From assembly GCF_001990485.1 (NCBI RefSeq), contig NZ_LBFC01000006.1, positions 116,564 to 180,563 on the forward strand: a stretch of 64,000 bases of DNA. The letters are read 5' to 3'. The notes beneath the pieces are model-generated. The model worked only from the letters and a program-made list of their open reading frames with translations, searched no databases and was not told the DNA's origin. This document shows positions 18,224 to 27,786 of this stretch, piece by piece; the first letter of the stretch is position 1; the number at the start of each line of letters is the position of its first letter. The position numbers and the translations under genes were made by a program. The DNA comes from Thermosipho affectus (GTDB lineage Bacteria; Thermotogota; Thermotogae; Thermotogales; Fervidobacteriaceae).

Positions 18224-20535
18224 TTTTTATTCACTCCATTTAAGAAAATAAACACACTTACAAACCATGAAACTACCAATCCTATTACAACAAGTTCACC
18301 GAATTCCTTTAACAATTCGCCTTGTGCAAGCAGAAAACTACCAAACGCTATAACAGTAGTTAAAACAGATACAGTAACGGCTTTTTCCGTTTTCATTATG
18401 CTTTCCTTCCCATAAAAAACACTGTGAGACAAATGAACCATACTATCCACACCAATTCCTAAGAAAATGGGAATAATAAGTAAATTCAAAAACGTCAATT
18501 CTATTCTAAAAATCAAATATCCTATTCCAATTGTAGACAAAATGGATAATATAACATAAAAAGTTATTTTTAATGATTTTTTTAAACTTTTTTGATCAAC
18601 AAACAATGTAAATATAATAGCCAAAAAGACAAAGTACACCGCATTTTTTGTAGAATCAACTAAATATACCATAACTTTGTAAAATAATGCAGGATATCCA
18701 AAAACCTTTTCTTTTTTTAACTCGTTATCAAATATTTTCTTTAAATTGTTATTTTCCCACAAATTGGGCTTTTCTTTTGCATACAATAAAAAGTATCTGT
18801 TACCATTTGTATCGTAAAAAAACAACGCTGGAATATCCTTTTCTATACTAGAAACAACATCTTCAAACGTTTTTGCAGATTGCAAAAGTCCCAAAGTTTC
18901 AATTAAACTATTGTACAAACCATACTTCTTAAAGACTATATCAAGTATAGGCTCACTAACTATCTGATTTATCTTCCAATAAAATGCCGGACTTATTTCT
19001 TTTAACCTCTCAGGATCATTCATAAATGATAAAATGGAAAATGTGTTAGAAAAATATCTTGAATTTTCTATCTTTTTCTTTATGTTCTTCAACGATTCAA
19101 AATCTCTTGCACCCAGCACTATCTGACCTATTCCAAATTCTCCAAACTTTTCTTCTGCAAGTTTTAAAGCTATGTTAAATTCTGAGTTCTTGGGGACAAG
19201 TCCGGGAGGAGTATACGAAAAGTTTTTAAAGGCAAAATATGCTCCAAAACTCGTAACAATAACCACACCCCAAACAAAAAAAGTTATAGGTTTAAACCTT
19301 CTTGTTAATTCCAAAAATTTGGAAAAATACTCTTTTTTTGGAACTTTAATTCTGTCAAAGAATCTCGAATACAGCGCAGGAATTAAAAAATTCATAAACG
19401 TATAAAATACCAATACACCTATTCCGGAAGAAATACCCATTTCTTTTAGTGGACGAGATGGACTTAATGCAAGCGCAAATAAAGAAATAGAAGTTGTAAT
19501 TGCAGAAATAAACGAAGGTATAAAATTTTCTTTAATAGCTTCAATTATACTTTGCGATGATTTCCCATACAATCTTAAATTTTCATGAATTTTAGCGGTT
19601 ATATGTATTCCATAATCTATACCAAGTCCCAATAACATTGCATTAACAAAGGATGTAACTATATTTATCTCTTTAAACAAAAACACAATTATCCCCAAAC
19701 TCGTTCCCATAGCAAGAATCATAACGTATAACAAAAAAAACATAGTACTTGTGCTCCCATACGAAATTAAAAGCAAAATGGAAATCCCTACTAAAGATAC
19801 CAAAGTAGTAATTTGAAAATCCTTTGACACTTGTAAATTGCCCGTATAATTACTCATTGCTGAACCACTAAAGAGTATATTCACACCAAACTTTTCAGAT
19901 ATATCATAGGAAATTTTCTTTAACTTGGGGATTGCCTCACTTAAAAATTTAACATCCGTTACAGGTTTAACCATTGAGAAATTCATTAACATTAGAGTTT
20001 TATCATCGGAAATAAGATAATATTTTTTTATTCCACTTCTTGAAAAAAAATCATCTGCAAAATTAGATACCGCAGAAATTGCACTTCCTAAATTCCTCCA
20101 AAATCTAAAATCAATCACAGAACGTGGTTCTACATTTACAACTGCATTGTAATAACCAATTATACTGTCAATACTGTTCTCATCCACGGTAAAAATCCCA
20201 TATTTTATAAGATTTTCCGGATTGTCAAATGCCTCTGCTTTTAATATGTAACTTGTCTTTTCAAATTTATCTTTCATTTCATATGCAAGTTTACCGGCAT
20301 TTACACCATTATTTAATTCAATGACTATCAACAAAGTGTTTGAAATCACCTTTTCTTTTGTAAACTTAACTAAATCTTGAAACTCCTTTATATTTTTTGG
20401 TGCAAGTTCTGTAAGTTCTGCATTCACCTTTAAATTTATAAAACTATACACGCCAAGAAATAATCCAAAAACCGAAAAAACAATTATTATCAACCTTGAA
20501 TGATTTATTAAAAACTTTCCAAGGCGTTCTATCAA
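18220..20535 (-). CDS. RND/MMPL family exporter
   Basis: The 771-residue protein has the RND layout: one helix, a large extracytoplasmic loop, five or six helices, and the same repeated. The second half of each repeat carries a GxxxDY/GVDS-type motif (GLGIDYGIHI near 310 and GIGVDSMVHL near 700). It resembles MMPL/HpnN-type lipid or hopanoid exporters more than drug pumps, and no membrane-fusion partner is adjacent. The TTG start follows GGGGGTGA, directly after the stop of the preceding membrane protein gene. A lipid cargo is inferred only. Confidence 0.82.
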   Translation of the reverse strand: MIERLGKFLINHSRLIIIVFSVFGLFLGVYSFINLKVNAELTELAPKNIKEFQDLVKFTKEKVISNTLLIVIELNNGVNAGKLAYEMKDKFEKTSYILKAEAFDNPENLIKYGIFTVDENSIDSIIGYYNAVVNVEPRSVIDFRFWRNLGSAISAVSNFADDFFSRSGIKKYYLISDDKTLMLMNFSMVKPVTDVKFLSEAIPKLKKISYDISEKFGVNILFSGSAMSNYTGNLQVSKDFQITTLVSLVGISILLLISYGSTSTMFFLLYVMILAMGTSLGIIVFLFKEINIVTSFVNAMLLGLGIDYGIHITAKIHENLRLYGKSSQSIIEAIKENFIPSFISAITTSISLFALALSPSRPLKEMGISSGIGVLVFYTFMNFLIPALYSRFFDRIKVPKKEYFSKFLELTRRFKPITFFVWGVVIVTSFGAYFAFKNFSYTPPGLVPKNSEFNIALKLAEEKFGEFGIGQIVLGARDFESLKNIKKKIENSRYFSNTFSILSFMNDPERLKEISPAFYWKINQIVSEPILDIVFKKYGLYNSLIETLGLLQSAKTFEDVVSSIEKDIPALFFYDTNGNRYFLLYAKEKPNLWENNNLKKIFDNELKKEKVFGYPALFYKVMVYLVDSTKNAVYFVFLAIIFTLFVDQKSLKKSLKITFYVILSILSTIGIGYLIFRIELTFLNLLIIPIFLGIGVDSMVHLSHSVFYGKESIMKTEKAVTVSVLTTVIAFGSFLLAQGELLKEFGELVVIGLVVSWFVSVFIFLNGVNKN

Positions 20536-20940
20536 TCATCTCACCCCCATAATAAACACATAGAACGCAAAAAGCCTTAAAATTGCAACTTTTTTTCTAT
20601 TTTCAAAATCTAATTTTCTAAAATTTGAAATCAAAAAACAAAAAAGAAAAGAAAATCTAGAATCTACGGAGATATGGAAGAACACATTTATTAAAAATAT
20701 TAGGTAAACAAAAACAGGAACAAATGCATAAAACCAAAAACGGGATAATTCATTAAAAAGAAAGTTTTTTCCATCTAAAGAAGCAATTATACTAAAGACG
20801 AGAAAATATATCGCAAAAAATCCCAAAACAAAAGAAGATAGTGTAAATTTTTCAACATGTAATACAAATGAAGAAAGCACATACACAACCAAAAATTCAA
20901 AAAAAACCAATATACTTCTAATCATATTTAACAACCCCAT
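20536..20940 (-). CDS. Small polytopic membrane protein, function unknown
   Basis: The 134-residue protein has about four hydrophobic segments and basic loops (SNFRKLDFENRKKV). It overlaps the preceding gene by 23 bases and its stop touches the TTG start of the RND exporter. An internal ATG five codons in (20925) is an alternative start with a GGGG SD. No family is recognised. The context suggests it works with the exporter or with the small protein before it. Confidence 0.55.
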   Translation of the reverse strand: MGLLNMIRSILVFFEFLVVYVLSSFVLHVEKFTLSSFVLGFFAIYFLVFSIIASLDGKNFLFNELSRFWFYAFVPVFVYLIFLINVFFHISVDSRFSFLFCFLISNFRKLDFENRKKVAILRLFAFYVFIMGVR

Positions 20941-21436
20941 ATTTTTTCAAAAGTTCTTCTTCAATCTTATTTTTTACATCAAAATTCACACTTTCACCCT
21001 TTAACACTTTAATAACTGCTTCTCCAAAGGATAAATTACTTTCACCTTTTCTTATATGTGGAACATAGTAAAACACAAATCTATCGTAAATTAAAGCCTC
21101 AAAAAATATACTCCCCCACCAATATTTCCTTAACACATATTTTTTTCTATAATCTACTTTAAAGATTTTAAAATAATATTCCACGCTATCCAAAACTTTT
21201 TTACTTTCAACTAAAAAAGGGGAATCACCGTATATCAAGTTTTCGGAAAGTATTTTTTGCATTATTAACATGTTTTTAAATTTTCTTACATAATCAAAGT
21301 AAGGATTAACAAATAAGACAAAAGGTGGAGATTGTATTTCTACAATCTCCGAATTTAAGTTCTTTACAACCAAAAAAGAAAGTAAAACAACAACATTAAC
21401 AAGCAAAATTAAAAGCGAAATAAATGCAATTCTCAT
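20918..21436 (-). CDS. Membrane-anchored protein of unknown function
   Basis: The 172-residue protein has one N-terminal membrane helix (about 4-25) and an extracytoplasmic domain rich in Tyr, Phe and Lys. The gene overlaps the ctpA stop codon (ATGA) and the next gene. No family is recognised. Tight packing with ctpA and the RND exporter suggests an envelope function. Confidence 0.5.
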   Translation of the reverse strand: MRIAFISLLILLVNVVVLLSFLVVKNLNSEIVEIQSPPFVLFVNPYFDYVRKFKNMLIMQKILSENLIYGDSPFLVESKKVLDSVEYYFKIFKVDYRKKYVLRKYWWGSIFFEALIYDRFVFYYVPHIRKGESNLSFGEAVIKVLKGESVNFDVKNKIEEELLKKYGVVKYD

Positions 21437-22638
21437 TTTTGTTCAAGAAAGTACTGTATTGCCCTCTTAATATAAGGATCATCTATATCCACCTTGGTAA
21501 ACTCTTTTGTATAATCCACCACTTCTTCTTTGTGTTCTAACCTTGTCGCTTCATCGGTTATATATATATTAGGTTCAATCCCCACTCTATGAATATCTTT
21601 TCCGCTTGGTGTTTTGTAGTGTGCTATCGTAATAAACGCAACGCCGCCATTGCTTAATGGGAAGCCCTGTTGAACTGATCCTTTACCAAATGTCTTTTTC
21701 CCAATTACAACCGCTCTATTATTTTCTTTAAGTGCACCTGTTACTATTTCAGATGCCGATGCTGAACCTCCATTAACCAATACAACCATAGGTACTCTTG
21801 GGAAATTATTACCTTCACTCAAATATCTTTCAATTTTTCCAACCCTTGGTTCAACCGTCACAATTAACTTTTCTTTATCTAAGAACATACTTGCAACATC
21901 TATCGCACTATCCAAGTAACCTCCAGGATTATCCCTTAAATCTAGTATTAAAGCTGTAACTCCCTTATCATATATCTTTTTCAAAGCCTCTTCTAACTTT
22001 TTAGAAGAAGGTTGATTAAATTGTGTAAGTCTTACATAACCTATTCTTCCCATCTCTGTTTCGACAAATCCATACTTTACAGGAGTAATTTTTATTATCT
22101 CTCTAACAATATCAAATTCTAAAACTTCTTCTCCTCTCAACACTGTAAGCTTTACCTTGGTGCCTGGCTCTCCTCTCATCATATTAACTGCATCCATGTA
22201 TGAAACGTCCTTTACAGGCGTTCCATCTATACTAATAATTAAATCACCTGACTTTAAACCAACTCTCCACGCAGGAGTACCATACATCGGACTAATTATT
22301 TTTATCGCCATGGATTTTGGATCATAAGTAACTTCTATCCCCAAGCCTCCATACTCACCTTTATTCTCAATTTCTCTTTCTTTGTAAACTTCACTGTTGT
22401 AATAATAACTAAAATCATCCCCCAATCCCTTTATTAATCCATCAATACCTAAATCAATTACTTTGTTCACATCTACGTTGTTCATATCGTAATAATAATT
22501 TAAAATATAATACAAAGTTTCGGCAAGAGGTGTTAAACGTTCTTGAAACGTCTTTTCAGTTGCTCCACTTAAAAAAATAGAACCTATAAACAAACCAATA
22601 AGAACAAGGGTAATTGTAATATAATTTTTCTTATTCAC
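21433..22638 (-). CDS. ctpA: Carboxy-terminal processing protease CtpA (S41)
   Basis: This exported serine protease of about 401 residues has an N-terminal hydrophobic anchor, a PDZ domain (about 95-180, GGLGIEVTYD to VKLTVLRGEE) and the S41 catalytic core. The nucleophile Ser lies in GGSASASEIVTGALK and the general-base Lys in GKKTFGKGSVQ. It trims C-termini of periplasmic or envelope proteins. The SD GGAGGTG favours GTG at 22638 over the in-frame GTG at 22647 that overlaps the SD. The 5' end overlaps trmI. Confidence 0.93.
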   Translation of the reverse strand: MNKKNYITITLVLIGLFIGSIFLSGATEKTFQERLTPLAETLYYILNYYYDMNNVDVNKVIDLGIDGLIKGLGDDFSYYYNSEVYKEREIENKGEYGGLGIEVTYDPKSMAIKIISPMYGTPAWRVGLKSGDLIISIDGTPVKDVSYMDAVNMMRGEPGTKVKLTVLRGEEVLEFDIVREIIKITPVKYGFVETEMGRIGYVRLTQFNQPSSKKLEEALKKIYDKGVTALILDLRDNPGGYLDSAIDVASMFLDKEKLIVTVEPRVGKIERYLSEGNNFPRVPMVVLVNGGSASASEIVTGALKENNRAVVIGKKTFGKGSVQQGFPLSNGGVAFITIAHYKTPSGKDIHRVGIEPNIYITDEATRLEHKEEVVDYTKEFTKVDIDDPYIKRAIQYFLEQK

Positions 22639-23422
22639 CAAAAACACCTCCCATTTTTCTCAAAACCTTAGTTGCAAAAACAAGGTAAGTAGTATGTGCT
22701 ACCATCCTATCAAAAGGCCTTAGCCTCTCCGGATTTGGTTTAAACCTTCTCATTAAATTTTCCCATACTTCAACATCTATAAAAGGATATTCATACAACC
22801 TTTCGAGAACTTGTTGGACTTGATTGGTTGTAGGGCAAATTATACCTATCTTCCCTCCACCTTTTAGTGCTTGCCAACATTGCTGGATATAGTTATATGG
22901 ATCGGGAACATCTAACAACAAAGCATCTATATTCATTTCGTCAAATCCTTGAGCAATATCTCGTAACTTTAACTCAACAAATTTATCCAAGTTCCAGCCT
23001 TCCAAATTTTTCTTTGCAAGGTTATAAAAATCCTCTCTTCTTTCATAACCGTAAACCTTTCCTTTGTTTCCCACAATCCTTGCAAAAGCACCACACATTG
23101 CGCCACTTCCAACACCAGTGTCTATAACTCTACTACCAGGTTTTATATCCAGTTTGAATAATATGTAGGATGCATCTTTAGGATAAACTATTTGCGTTCT
23201 CCTCTTCATATTAAATATCAAATCTATATATGTAGGGGGTAATATATAAAAGGTCCTTTCCTTTTTTCCAAAAGAAATGAGATCTCCATATTCTTTTCCT
23301 ATCAAATCATCCATATTAACATGTCCTAAATGTGTACCTTTTTTCTTTCCCTTTTCCACCGTTATAATAATCTTACTACCATCTTCCCCGTATAATAAAA
23401 CTTTATCTCCTTCTTTAACCAA
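22631..23422 (-). CDS. trmI: tRNA (adenine-N1-)-methyltransferase TrmI
   Basis: The 263-residue protein has the TrmI N-terminal beta domain (GDKVLLYGEDGSKIIITVEKG, GTHLGHVNMDDLIGKEYG), then a Rossmann methyltransferase with the SAM motif VIDTGVGSGAMCGAFAR and the LDVPDPY catalytic-site segment. It makes m1A58 in the T loop of tRNAs, a modification linked to thermostability in thermophiles. The TTG start lies after GAGGAGG. It sits between a small barrel-like protein and ctpA. Confidence 0.9.
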   Translation of the reverse strand: MVKEGDKVLLYGEDGSKIIITVEKGKKKGTHLGHVNMDDLIGKEYGDLISFGKKERTFYILPPTYIDLIFNMKRRTQIVYPKDASYILFKLDIKPGSRVIDTGVGSGAMCGAFARIVGNKGKVYGYERREDFYNLAKKNLEGWNLDKFVELKLRDIAQGFDEMNIDALLLDVPDPYNYIQQCWQALKGGGKIGIICPTTNQVQQVLERLYEYPFIDVEVWENLMRRFKPNPERLRPFDRMVAHTTYLVFATKVLRKMGGVFGE

Positions 23423-23437
23423 GACTTTTCCTCCTCT

Positions 23438-23857
23438 TTAAAACCTATATCCTATTTCAATAGGTATCGTTTGAATTTTTTCCTCTTTTACGTACAAAAC
23501 AGAATAAGAAAATGAGACAAAAAAGCTTTTAAAATAATACCTTACTCCTGCCAAAACCACATATCCAAGTGAATCAAGGGAAAAACCAAGTATCGCTCCA
23601 CCTTTTCCGTATATAGCAAATTCTCCAAAGGAAGTTTTTCTAATGTACTTTCCATAATTTTCAAATGAAAAACTATTCATCAGATACTGCATAGAAAAAC
23701 CAAATTCCGTATTGTTGTTCATCGAAATAGGAAAACCAATACCTATTGAATAAAAGCTATTATCAGTTCCGTCGAATGTAAAATTCCAACTTCCATAAAA
23801 CTCAATTGCAAACAAAGATATAGAAACCATCATTAATAAAATAACTGTTTTTTTCAT
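23438..23857 (-). CDS. Small secreted beta-barrel-like protein
   Basis: The 139-residue protein has a signal peptide (MKKTVILLMMVSISLFA) and alternating aromatic beta strands, ending in PIEIGYRF with a terminal Phe as in many outer-membrane barrels. At this size it could form an 8-stranded barrel. An AGGGGGA SD precedes the ATG. No family is recognised. It may be an outer-sheath (toga) protein. Confidence 0.55.
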   Translation of the reverse strand: MKKTVILLMMVSISLFAIEFYGSWNFTFDGTDNSFYSIGIGFPISMNNNTEFGFSMQYLMNSFSFENYGKYIRKTSFGEFAIYGKGGAILGFSLDSLGYVVLAGVRYYFKSFFVSFSYSVLYVKEEKIQTIPIEIGYRF

Positions 23858-23860
23858 AAT

Positions 23861-24544
23861 TTATCCCCCTATTTCGTTTTTCAACTGATTTAATTTTTCT
23901 AAATCAATGTACAACCTTTCCAATGTCTTATCCCCAACCTTTATCTTTATTGATGACTTCGTAATAGTTGGAAGTTCCCTTATTCTCACACTAAATTTAC
24001 CCAAAGCATCAAATAACTTAGCCAAAGCAGGCTTCGTCAAAGTTGTTTCAGGTCTAAATATTTTCACCACATTATCTAATGTAAAATAATCAAACAATTT
24101 CAACCCTCTAGAAGTCATTCTTTGCAAAAACTCTCCAAAATTTGTAGAATTAAACCCATATTTCTTAGAAAGTTCCAATACTCTCCCTGATTCCAATATT
24201 GCATAATAACTATACACTGCATTTGTATTAAACATATCTTTCAAGATTTCCAAGGATAACACTGGACTTGAAAAATTTATCTCTTTGCTAAATTCAGGGT
24301 GGTACATGTGATTTTTTACCTTAATTATATTCACCATCCTCATGGTTTTATCAACCACTATATAATAACCTTCACTATTTTCTTTATCAATAAACAAATA
24401 TTGAGTTTTTGTTTCACCATTAAACTCTGGACTATTTTTCACGGTAAATACTTTCCAAAAGAAAAATCCAAAAATAACCAACAATACAAAGACTATCAAA
24501 AGCGTAATCCAAATTCCCACTGAATTTCTCCTTCTCCTTCTCAT
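23861..24544 (-). CDS. Membrane-anchored extracytoplasmic protein
   Basis: The 227-residue protein has a strongly basic N-terminus (MRRRRRNS), one membrane helix (about 12-34) and a soluble extracytoplasmic domain. The order yqeK then a single-pass anchored protein recalls the Firmicutes yqeK-LytR neighbourhood, but LCP catalytic motifs are not visible, so that name is not applied. The gene starts at the stop of yqeK with an AAAGGAGG SD. Confidence 0.5.
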   Translation of the reverse strand: MRRRRRNSVGIWITLLIVFVLLVIFGFFFWKVFTVKNSPEFNGETKTQYLFIDKENSEGYYIVVDKTMRMVNIIKVKNHMYHPEFSKEINFSSPVLSLEILKDMFNTNAVYSYYAILESGRVLELSKKYGFNSTNFGEFLQRMTSRGLKLFDYFTLDNVVKIFRPETTLTKPALAKLFDALGKFSVRIRELPTITKSSIKIKVGDKTLERLYIDLEKLNQLKNEIGG

Positions 24545-25131
24545 TTTAATCCTCCTTTTCTTTTACTTATCAAATAATTCCAACATTCAACACTCTCTTT
24601 TAAAATGAACAAATTTCTAGAAAGTGCATACATTATCTTATTTTTCATAACTTCAAAAAAAGCCATATTCAAATCTTTATAGGCAACTTCTCTTAAATAA
24701 GAAACCTTTGGATAATTTCTTGTCTCTTCCAATGAATCTGCAAGAAAAAGCAGTTTCCCATACACTCCAAAACTTTTAAACCCGGAAGTATGATATCTAA
24801 CGGCGTTTAAAATATCTTCATCAACAATTTTAAATCTAAATTTAATGTATTCTGCGGCAATTTTCCCGTGTAACAAAATAGGATGCATCCTGTCTTCTAA
24901 AGTTATATCTATTCCATACGCCTTTGACATTTTTAACAATTTTTCCTCTGGTAAATCTCTGAACACATCGTGAATATAACCCAAGAATTCTGCAATCCTT
25001 GTATCTAATCCATGTATTTTTGCAAGGGTAGAGGCAAATTTTGCCGTTCCTAATACATGCGGTAACCTTTCTTTATTTACCAAAATTTGCACTATTTTAT
25101 TTACCTCATCCAAATCGTAATTCGTTATCAA
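24541..25131 (-). CDS. yqeK: YqeK-type HD-domain phosphohydrolase
   Basis: The 196-residue HD-domain protein has the order HVLGTAKFASTLAK, YIHDVFRDL (HD pair), HPILLHGKIAAEY, AVRYHTSG and LFLADSLEETR, which matches YqeK. YqeK family members symmetrically hydrolyse diadenosine tetraphosphate (Ap4A) to ADP. The TTG start overlaps the stop of the DUF503 gene (TTGA) behind GGAGGTG. Its usual partner genes nadD and rsfS are not next to it here. Confidence 0.8.
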   Translation of the reverse strand: MITNYDLDEVNKIVQILVNKERLPHVLGTAKFASTLAKIHGLDTRIAEFLGYIHDVFRDLPEEKLLKMSKAYGIDITLEDRMHPILLHGKIAAEYIKFRFKIVDEDILNAVRYHTSGFKSFGVYGKLLFLADSLEETRNYPKVSYLREVAYKDLNMAFFEVMKNKIMYALSRNLFILKESVECWNYLISKRKGGLK

Positions 25132-25406
25132 TCATACACCTCCTTGTAAACATTTTCAACCGTGTATTTTCTCTCCAAATATTCTATCAGAGACTCTTGA
25201 GTTCTAAAGGTAGACGACTTATCTAAACTAACAAATGCTATTCCTAAGGTTAAAATTTCTTTTGAATTTTGATTAGCCAATTCAATTGCAGAAATATTAT
25301 ACTTTGATCTTATTTCACTAAGAAGTCTTTTAACAATAGAGCGCTTTTCCTTTAGAGAATTTATGCCAAAAAGTTTTATATCAATTTCCAAAAAACTTAC
25401 CGGCAT
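25128..25406 (-). CDS. DUF503 (YlxP-like) family protein
   Basis: The protein is about 92 residues and matches DUF503: LEIDIKLFGINSLKEKRSIVKRLLSEI, a middle LANQNSKEILTLGIAFVSLD and a C-terminal helix and strand. The start is ATG at 25406 after GAGGAG; a longer frame runs back into hslV without an SD. Family members often lie near translation genes such as rbfA, but here it lies between hslV and yqeK. Function is unknown. Confidence 0.85.
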   Translation of the reverse strand: MPVSFLEIDIKLFGINSLKEKRSIVKRLLSEIRSKYNISAIELANQNSKEILTLGIAFVSLDKSSTFRTQESLIEYLERKYTVENVYKEVYD

Positions 25407-25407
25407 T

Positions 25408-25938
25408 TTACAACTCCTCGACTGTAAAATTATTATTTGTATAGATACAAATTTCACTTGCAATTTTTATAGACTCAAGCGCAATTTCCTTAGCTGACAA
25501 ATCCGTATGTCTTAAAAGAGCCCTTCCCGCAGCCATGGCATAAGGCGAACCAGAACCTATAGAAGCAATATCATCTTCTGGTTGAATTACCTCCCCTGTA
25601 CCAGAAATTATAAAGGTATATTTTTTATCAGCAACTAAAAGTAGAGCTTCTAATCTTCGTAGCACCCTATCAGTTCTCCAGTCCTTCGCAAGTTCCACTG
25701 CTGCTTTTAATAAATTTCCTCCCCATTCTCTATACTTTGTCTCAAATCTATCAAAAAGTGCCATTGCATCCGCCACTGATCCTGCAAATCCCGCTAAAAC
25801 ATTTCCATCACCCATTTTTCTCACTTTCTTTGCATTTCCCTTCATTATAGTACTTCCATACGTAACCTGTCCATCTGATACCATCACTACAGAATCACCT
25901 TTTCTTACACATACCACCGTTGTAGATCTCCACCTCAT
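25408..25938 (-). CDS. hslV: ATP-dependent protease peptidase subunit HslV (ClpQ)
   Basis: The 176-residue proteasome-like peptidase carries the catalytic Thr in [47 protein letters not shown] and the closing [14 protein letters not shown]. About five residues (MRWRS) must be removed to expose the Thr, unlike E. coli where only Met is removed. The usual ATPase partner gene hslU is not adjacent; DUF503 follows instead. It degrades unfolded regulators when coupled to HslU, which must be encoded elsewhere. Confidence 0.95.
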   Translation of the reverse strand: MRWRSTTVVCVRKGDSVVMVSDGQVTYGSTIMKGNAKKVRKMGDGNVLAGFAGSVADAMALFDRFETKYREWGGNLLKAAVELAKDWRTDRVLRRLEALLLVADKKYTFIISGTGEVIQPEDDIASIGSGSPYAMAAGRALLRHTDLSAKEIALESIKIASEICIYTNNNFTVEEL

Positions 25939-26942
25939 AACTGCACCTCCATACCGGCTTTCTTTAATCTATTCATCACCGAAAATAATATTCCTTTTTC
26001 TTCAAGTTTTTCAACATATGCAACATTAAATTTAGTTTTATCAAATTCCCTCAAAATCCTAAACAAATTTTGAGCTATCGTGTATGGATTTTCAAGGGTT
26101 CCCAATACAATTACCCTATCACGTGGATAAAAATCTTTATGATCCACTGGACATAAAATAACACCATTTTCTTTCTCCACAAACTTTTTTATCTTTTCTC
26201 TAATACTCAAACCAAAAATATAAACGGGCTTTTCAGGAGCATAATGTCTATACTTCATACCAGGAGCCTTCGGGTTTGTAACAGCCCTTGCATCTCTAAC
26301 AAAATCAGGTACAACAATTTCTCCAAAAATCTCTTCTAACTTTTCGATTGTAACAGGCCCAGGTCTCAAAATCACAGGTCTATCCCCAGTAAGATCTATT
26401 ATCGTTGATTCAATTCCAAATGGTGTTTCTCCTGCATCAATTATACATTCTACTCTCCCGTATAAATCCTCAATAACGGCATTCGCATCGGTAGGGCTGG
26501 GTTTTCCCGAAAGGTTTGCACTAGGTGCGGCAATTGGCCCAGCACATAAACAAAGTTTCTCAGCAACAGGATGTGCGGGAATTCTAATTCCCACTGTTTC
26601 AAGTCCAGCAGTTACATTATCTGGAAGCTGCATCCTTTTTTTTACAACAAAAGTAATAGGTCCAGGAGTTATATCCTCAATTATAGTCCTATATTTTTCG
26701 TCTACTTTTCCTATTTTATACAACATATCAACAGAATTAACATGAACTATTAAAGGATTATCTTTTGCACGTCCCTTAACTTCAAAAATTCTATCAACTG
26801 CCTTTTCATTAAAAACACTTGCTCCCAAACCATAGACTGTCTCAGTTGGAAAGGCAACTAACCCTCCTGTTCTAATCACCTTACAAGGATATGAAATGTT
26901 TATTTCAACCGATGATTCTATCTTTAAGACTTTAGTTTCCAC
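25935..26942 (-). CDS. tsaC: L-threonylcarbamoyladenylate synthase (Sua5 type)
   Basis: The 335-residue enzyme makes threonylcarbamoyl-AMP for t6A37 of ANN-decoding tRNAs. The YrdC domain (about 18-205) has [20 protein letters not shown], the [13 protein letters not shown] motif and [15 protein letters not shown]-terminal Sua5 domain follows, joined by the MKYRHYAP linker. This is the long Sua5 form, not the short TsaC form. The GTG start is preceded by GGAGGAG. It overlaps the hslV start by 4 bases. Confidence 0.93.
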   Translation of the reverse strand: METKVLKIESSVEINISYPCKVIRTGGLVAFPTETVYGLGASVFNEKAVDRIFEVKGRAKDNPLIVHVNSVDMLYKIGKVDEKYRTIIEDITPGPITFVVKKRMQLPDNVTAGLETVGIRIPAHPVAEKLCLCAGPIAAPSANLSGKPSPTDANAVIEDLYGRVECIIDAGETPFGIESTIIDLTGDRPVILRPGPVTIEKLEEIFGEIVVPDFVRDARAVTNPKAPGMKYRHYAPEKPVYIFGLSIREKIKKFVEKENGVILCPVDHKDFYPRDRVIVLGTLENPYTIAQNLFRILREFDKTKFNVAYVEKLEEKGILFSVMNRLKKAGMEVQL

Positions 26943-27786
26943 TTTTTCTCCTCCACAAAAAGTTAAAAACTTCTAAATACTTCTTAGCTAAAGTTTTTGA
27001 AATATAACATATTTCGTAGTTTCTATTTAAACCATTTCTAGTAAAATTTGCAGAACCCAAAAAAACGTAATTATCCACTATCACAAACTTATGATGCAAC
27101 ATTCTATCTTTAATAATCTTTATAAACCTGTACGGATAATCAAAAAGTGCATACCTTTCAAACCAACTATCTGTAATTATTTTCACATCCACACCTTTTG
27201 ATTCTTTATACTTCAACATTGCCAAAATTTTTGGATTAGTAAACGCATATACACACAAATATATCCTTTTTCTTGCACCTTGCATTAATTTTAACAAAAT
27301 TCTTTCCACATCATCGTATCCTACCACCAAAAAATCATCTAAACTAATTATAACCCCTTCATTCCAAAGTTTCAAAAATAATTTTTTAAACTCAATAACA
27401 TAATTATCAAAAAACAACATATCGTTAAATCCTTCAACCAAGCCACTTTCGGTAAAATTTGCAGAACCAAACAAAACTCCATTTTCATTTACCATAAACT
27501 TTGCATGGTGCAAGGAACTTTCATAATCTTTCAACACTGGACTCTCTAACTTTGCATTCGGTACTTCCAAAATCACCCTTACATCTACACCTTTTTTATA
27601 CAATTTGTTTATTGCATCTATCACTTCATTTTTATCTATACTAAACGATGAAACGTACAAAAATTGCCTTGAATTGTTTACAAAATTAACCACTACATCT
27701 GTTAAATCACAAAATTCAGTAAAATACACTTCTACTGACAAGACAACAATGGTGAAAAGTAAAAGCACCAAACTACCTAGTTTCAT
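26932..27786 (-). CDS. Secreted phospholipase D-like (HKD) protein
   Basis: The protein is about 284 residues with a signal peptide or anchor (MKLGSLVLLLFTIVVLSV) and two PLD repeats. The C-terminal repeat is complete (HHKFVIVDNYVFLGSANF, HxKxxxxD). The N-terminal one reads HAKFMVNE with Glu where Asp is usual. It may be a phospholipase or a Nuc-type endonuclease acting outside the cytoplasm. The likely start is ATG at 27786; the TTG three codons upstream lacks a spaced SD. It overlaps the lepA end. Confidence 0.8.
   Translation of the reverse strand: MKLGSLVLLLFTIVVLSVEVYFTEFCDLTDVVVNFVNNSRQFLYVSSFSIDKNEVIDAINKLYKKGVDVRVILEVPNAKLESPVLKDYESSLHHAKFMVNENGVLFGSANFTESGLVEGFNDMLFFDNYVIEFKKLFLKLWNEGVIISLDDFLVVGYDDVERILLKLMQGARKRIYLCVYAFTNPKILAMLKYKESKGVDVKIITDSWFERYALFDYPYRFIKIIKDRMLHHKFVIVDNYVFLGSANFTRNGLNRNYEICYISKTLAKKYLEVFNFLWRRKSGN

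Noticed and set aside
23861..24544. LytR-CpsA-Psr (LCP) protein after yqeK
   Set aside because: The position fits, but the LCP Arg/Asp catalytic motifs are missing, so it is left as an unknown anchored protein.
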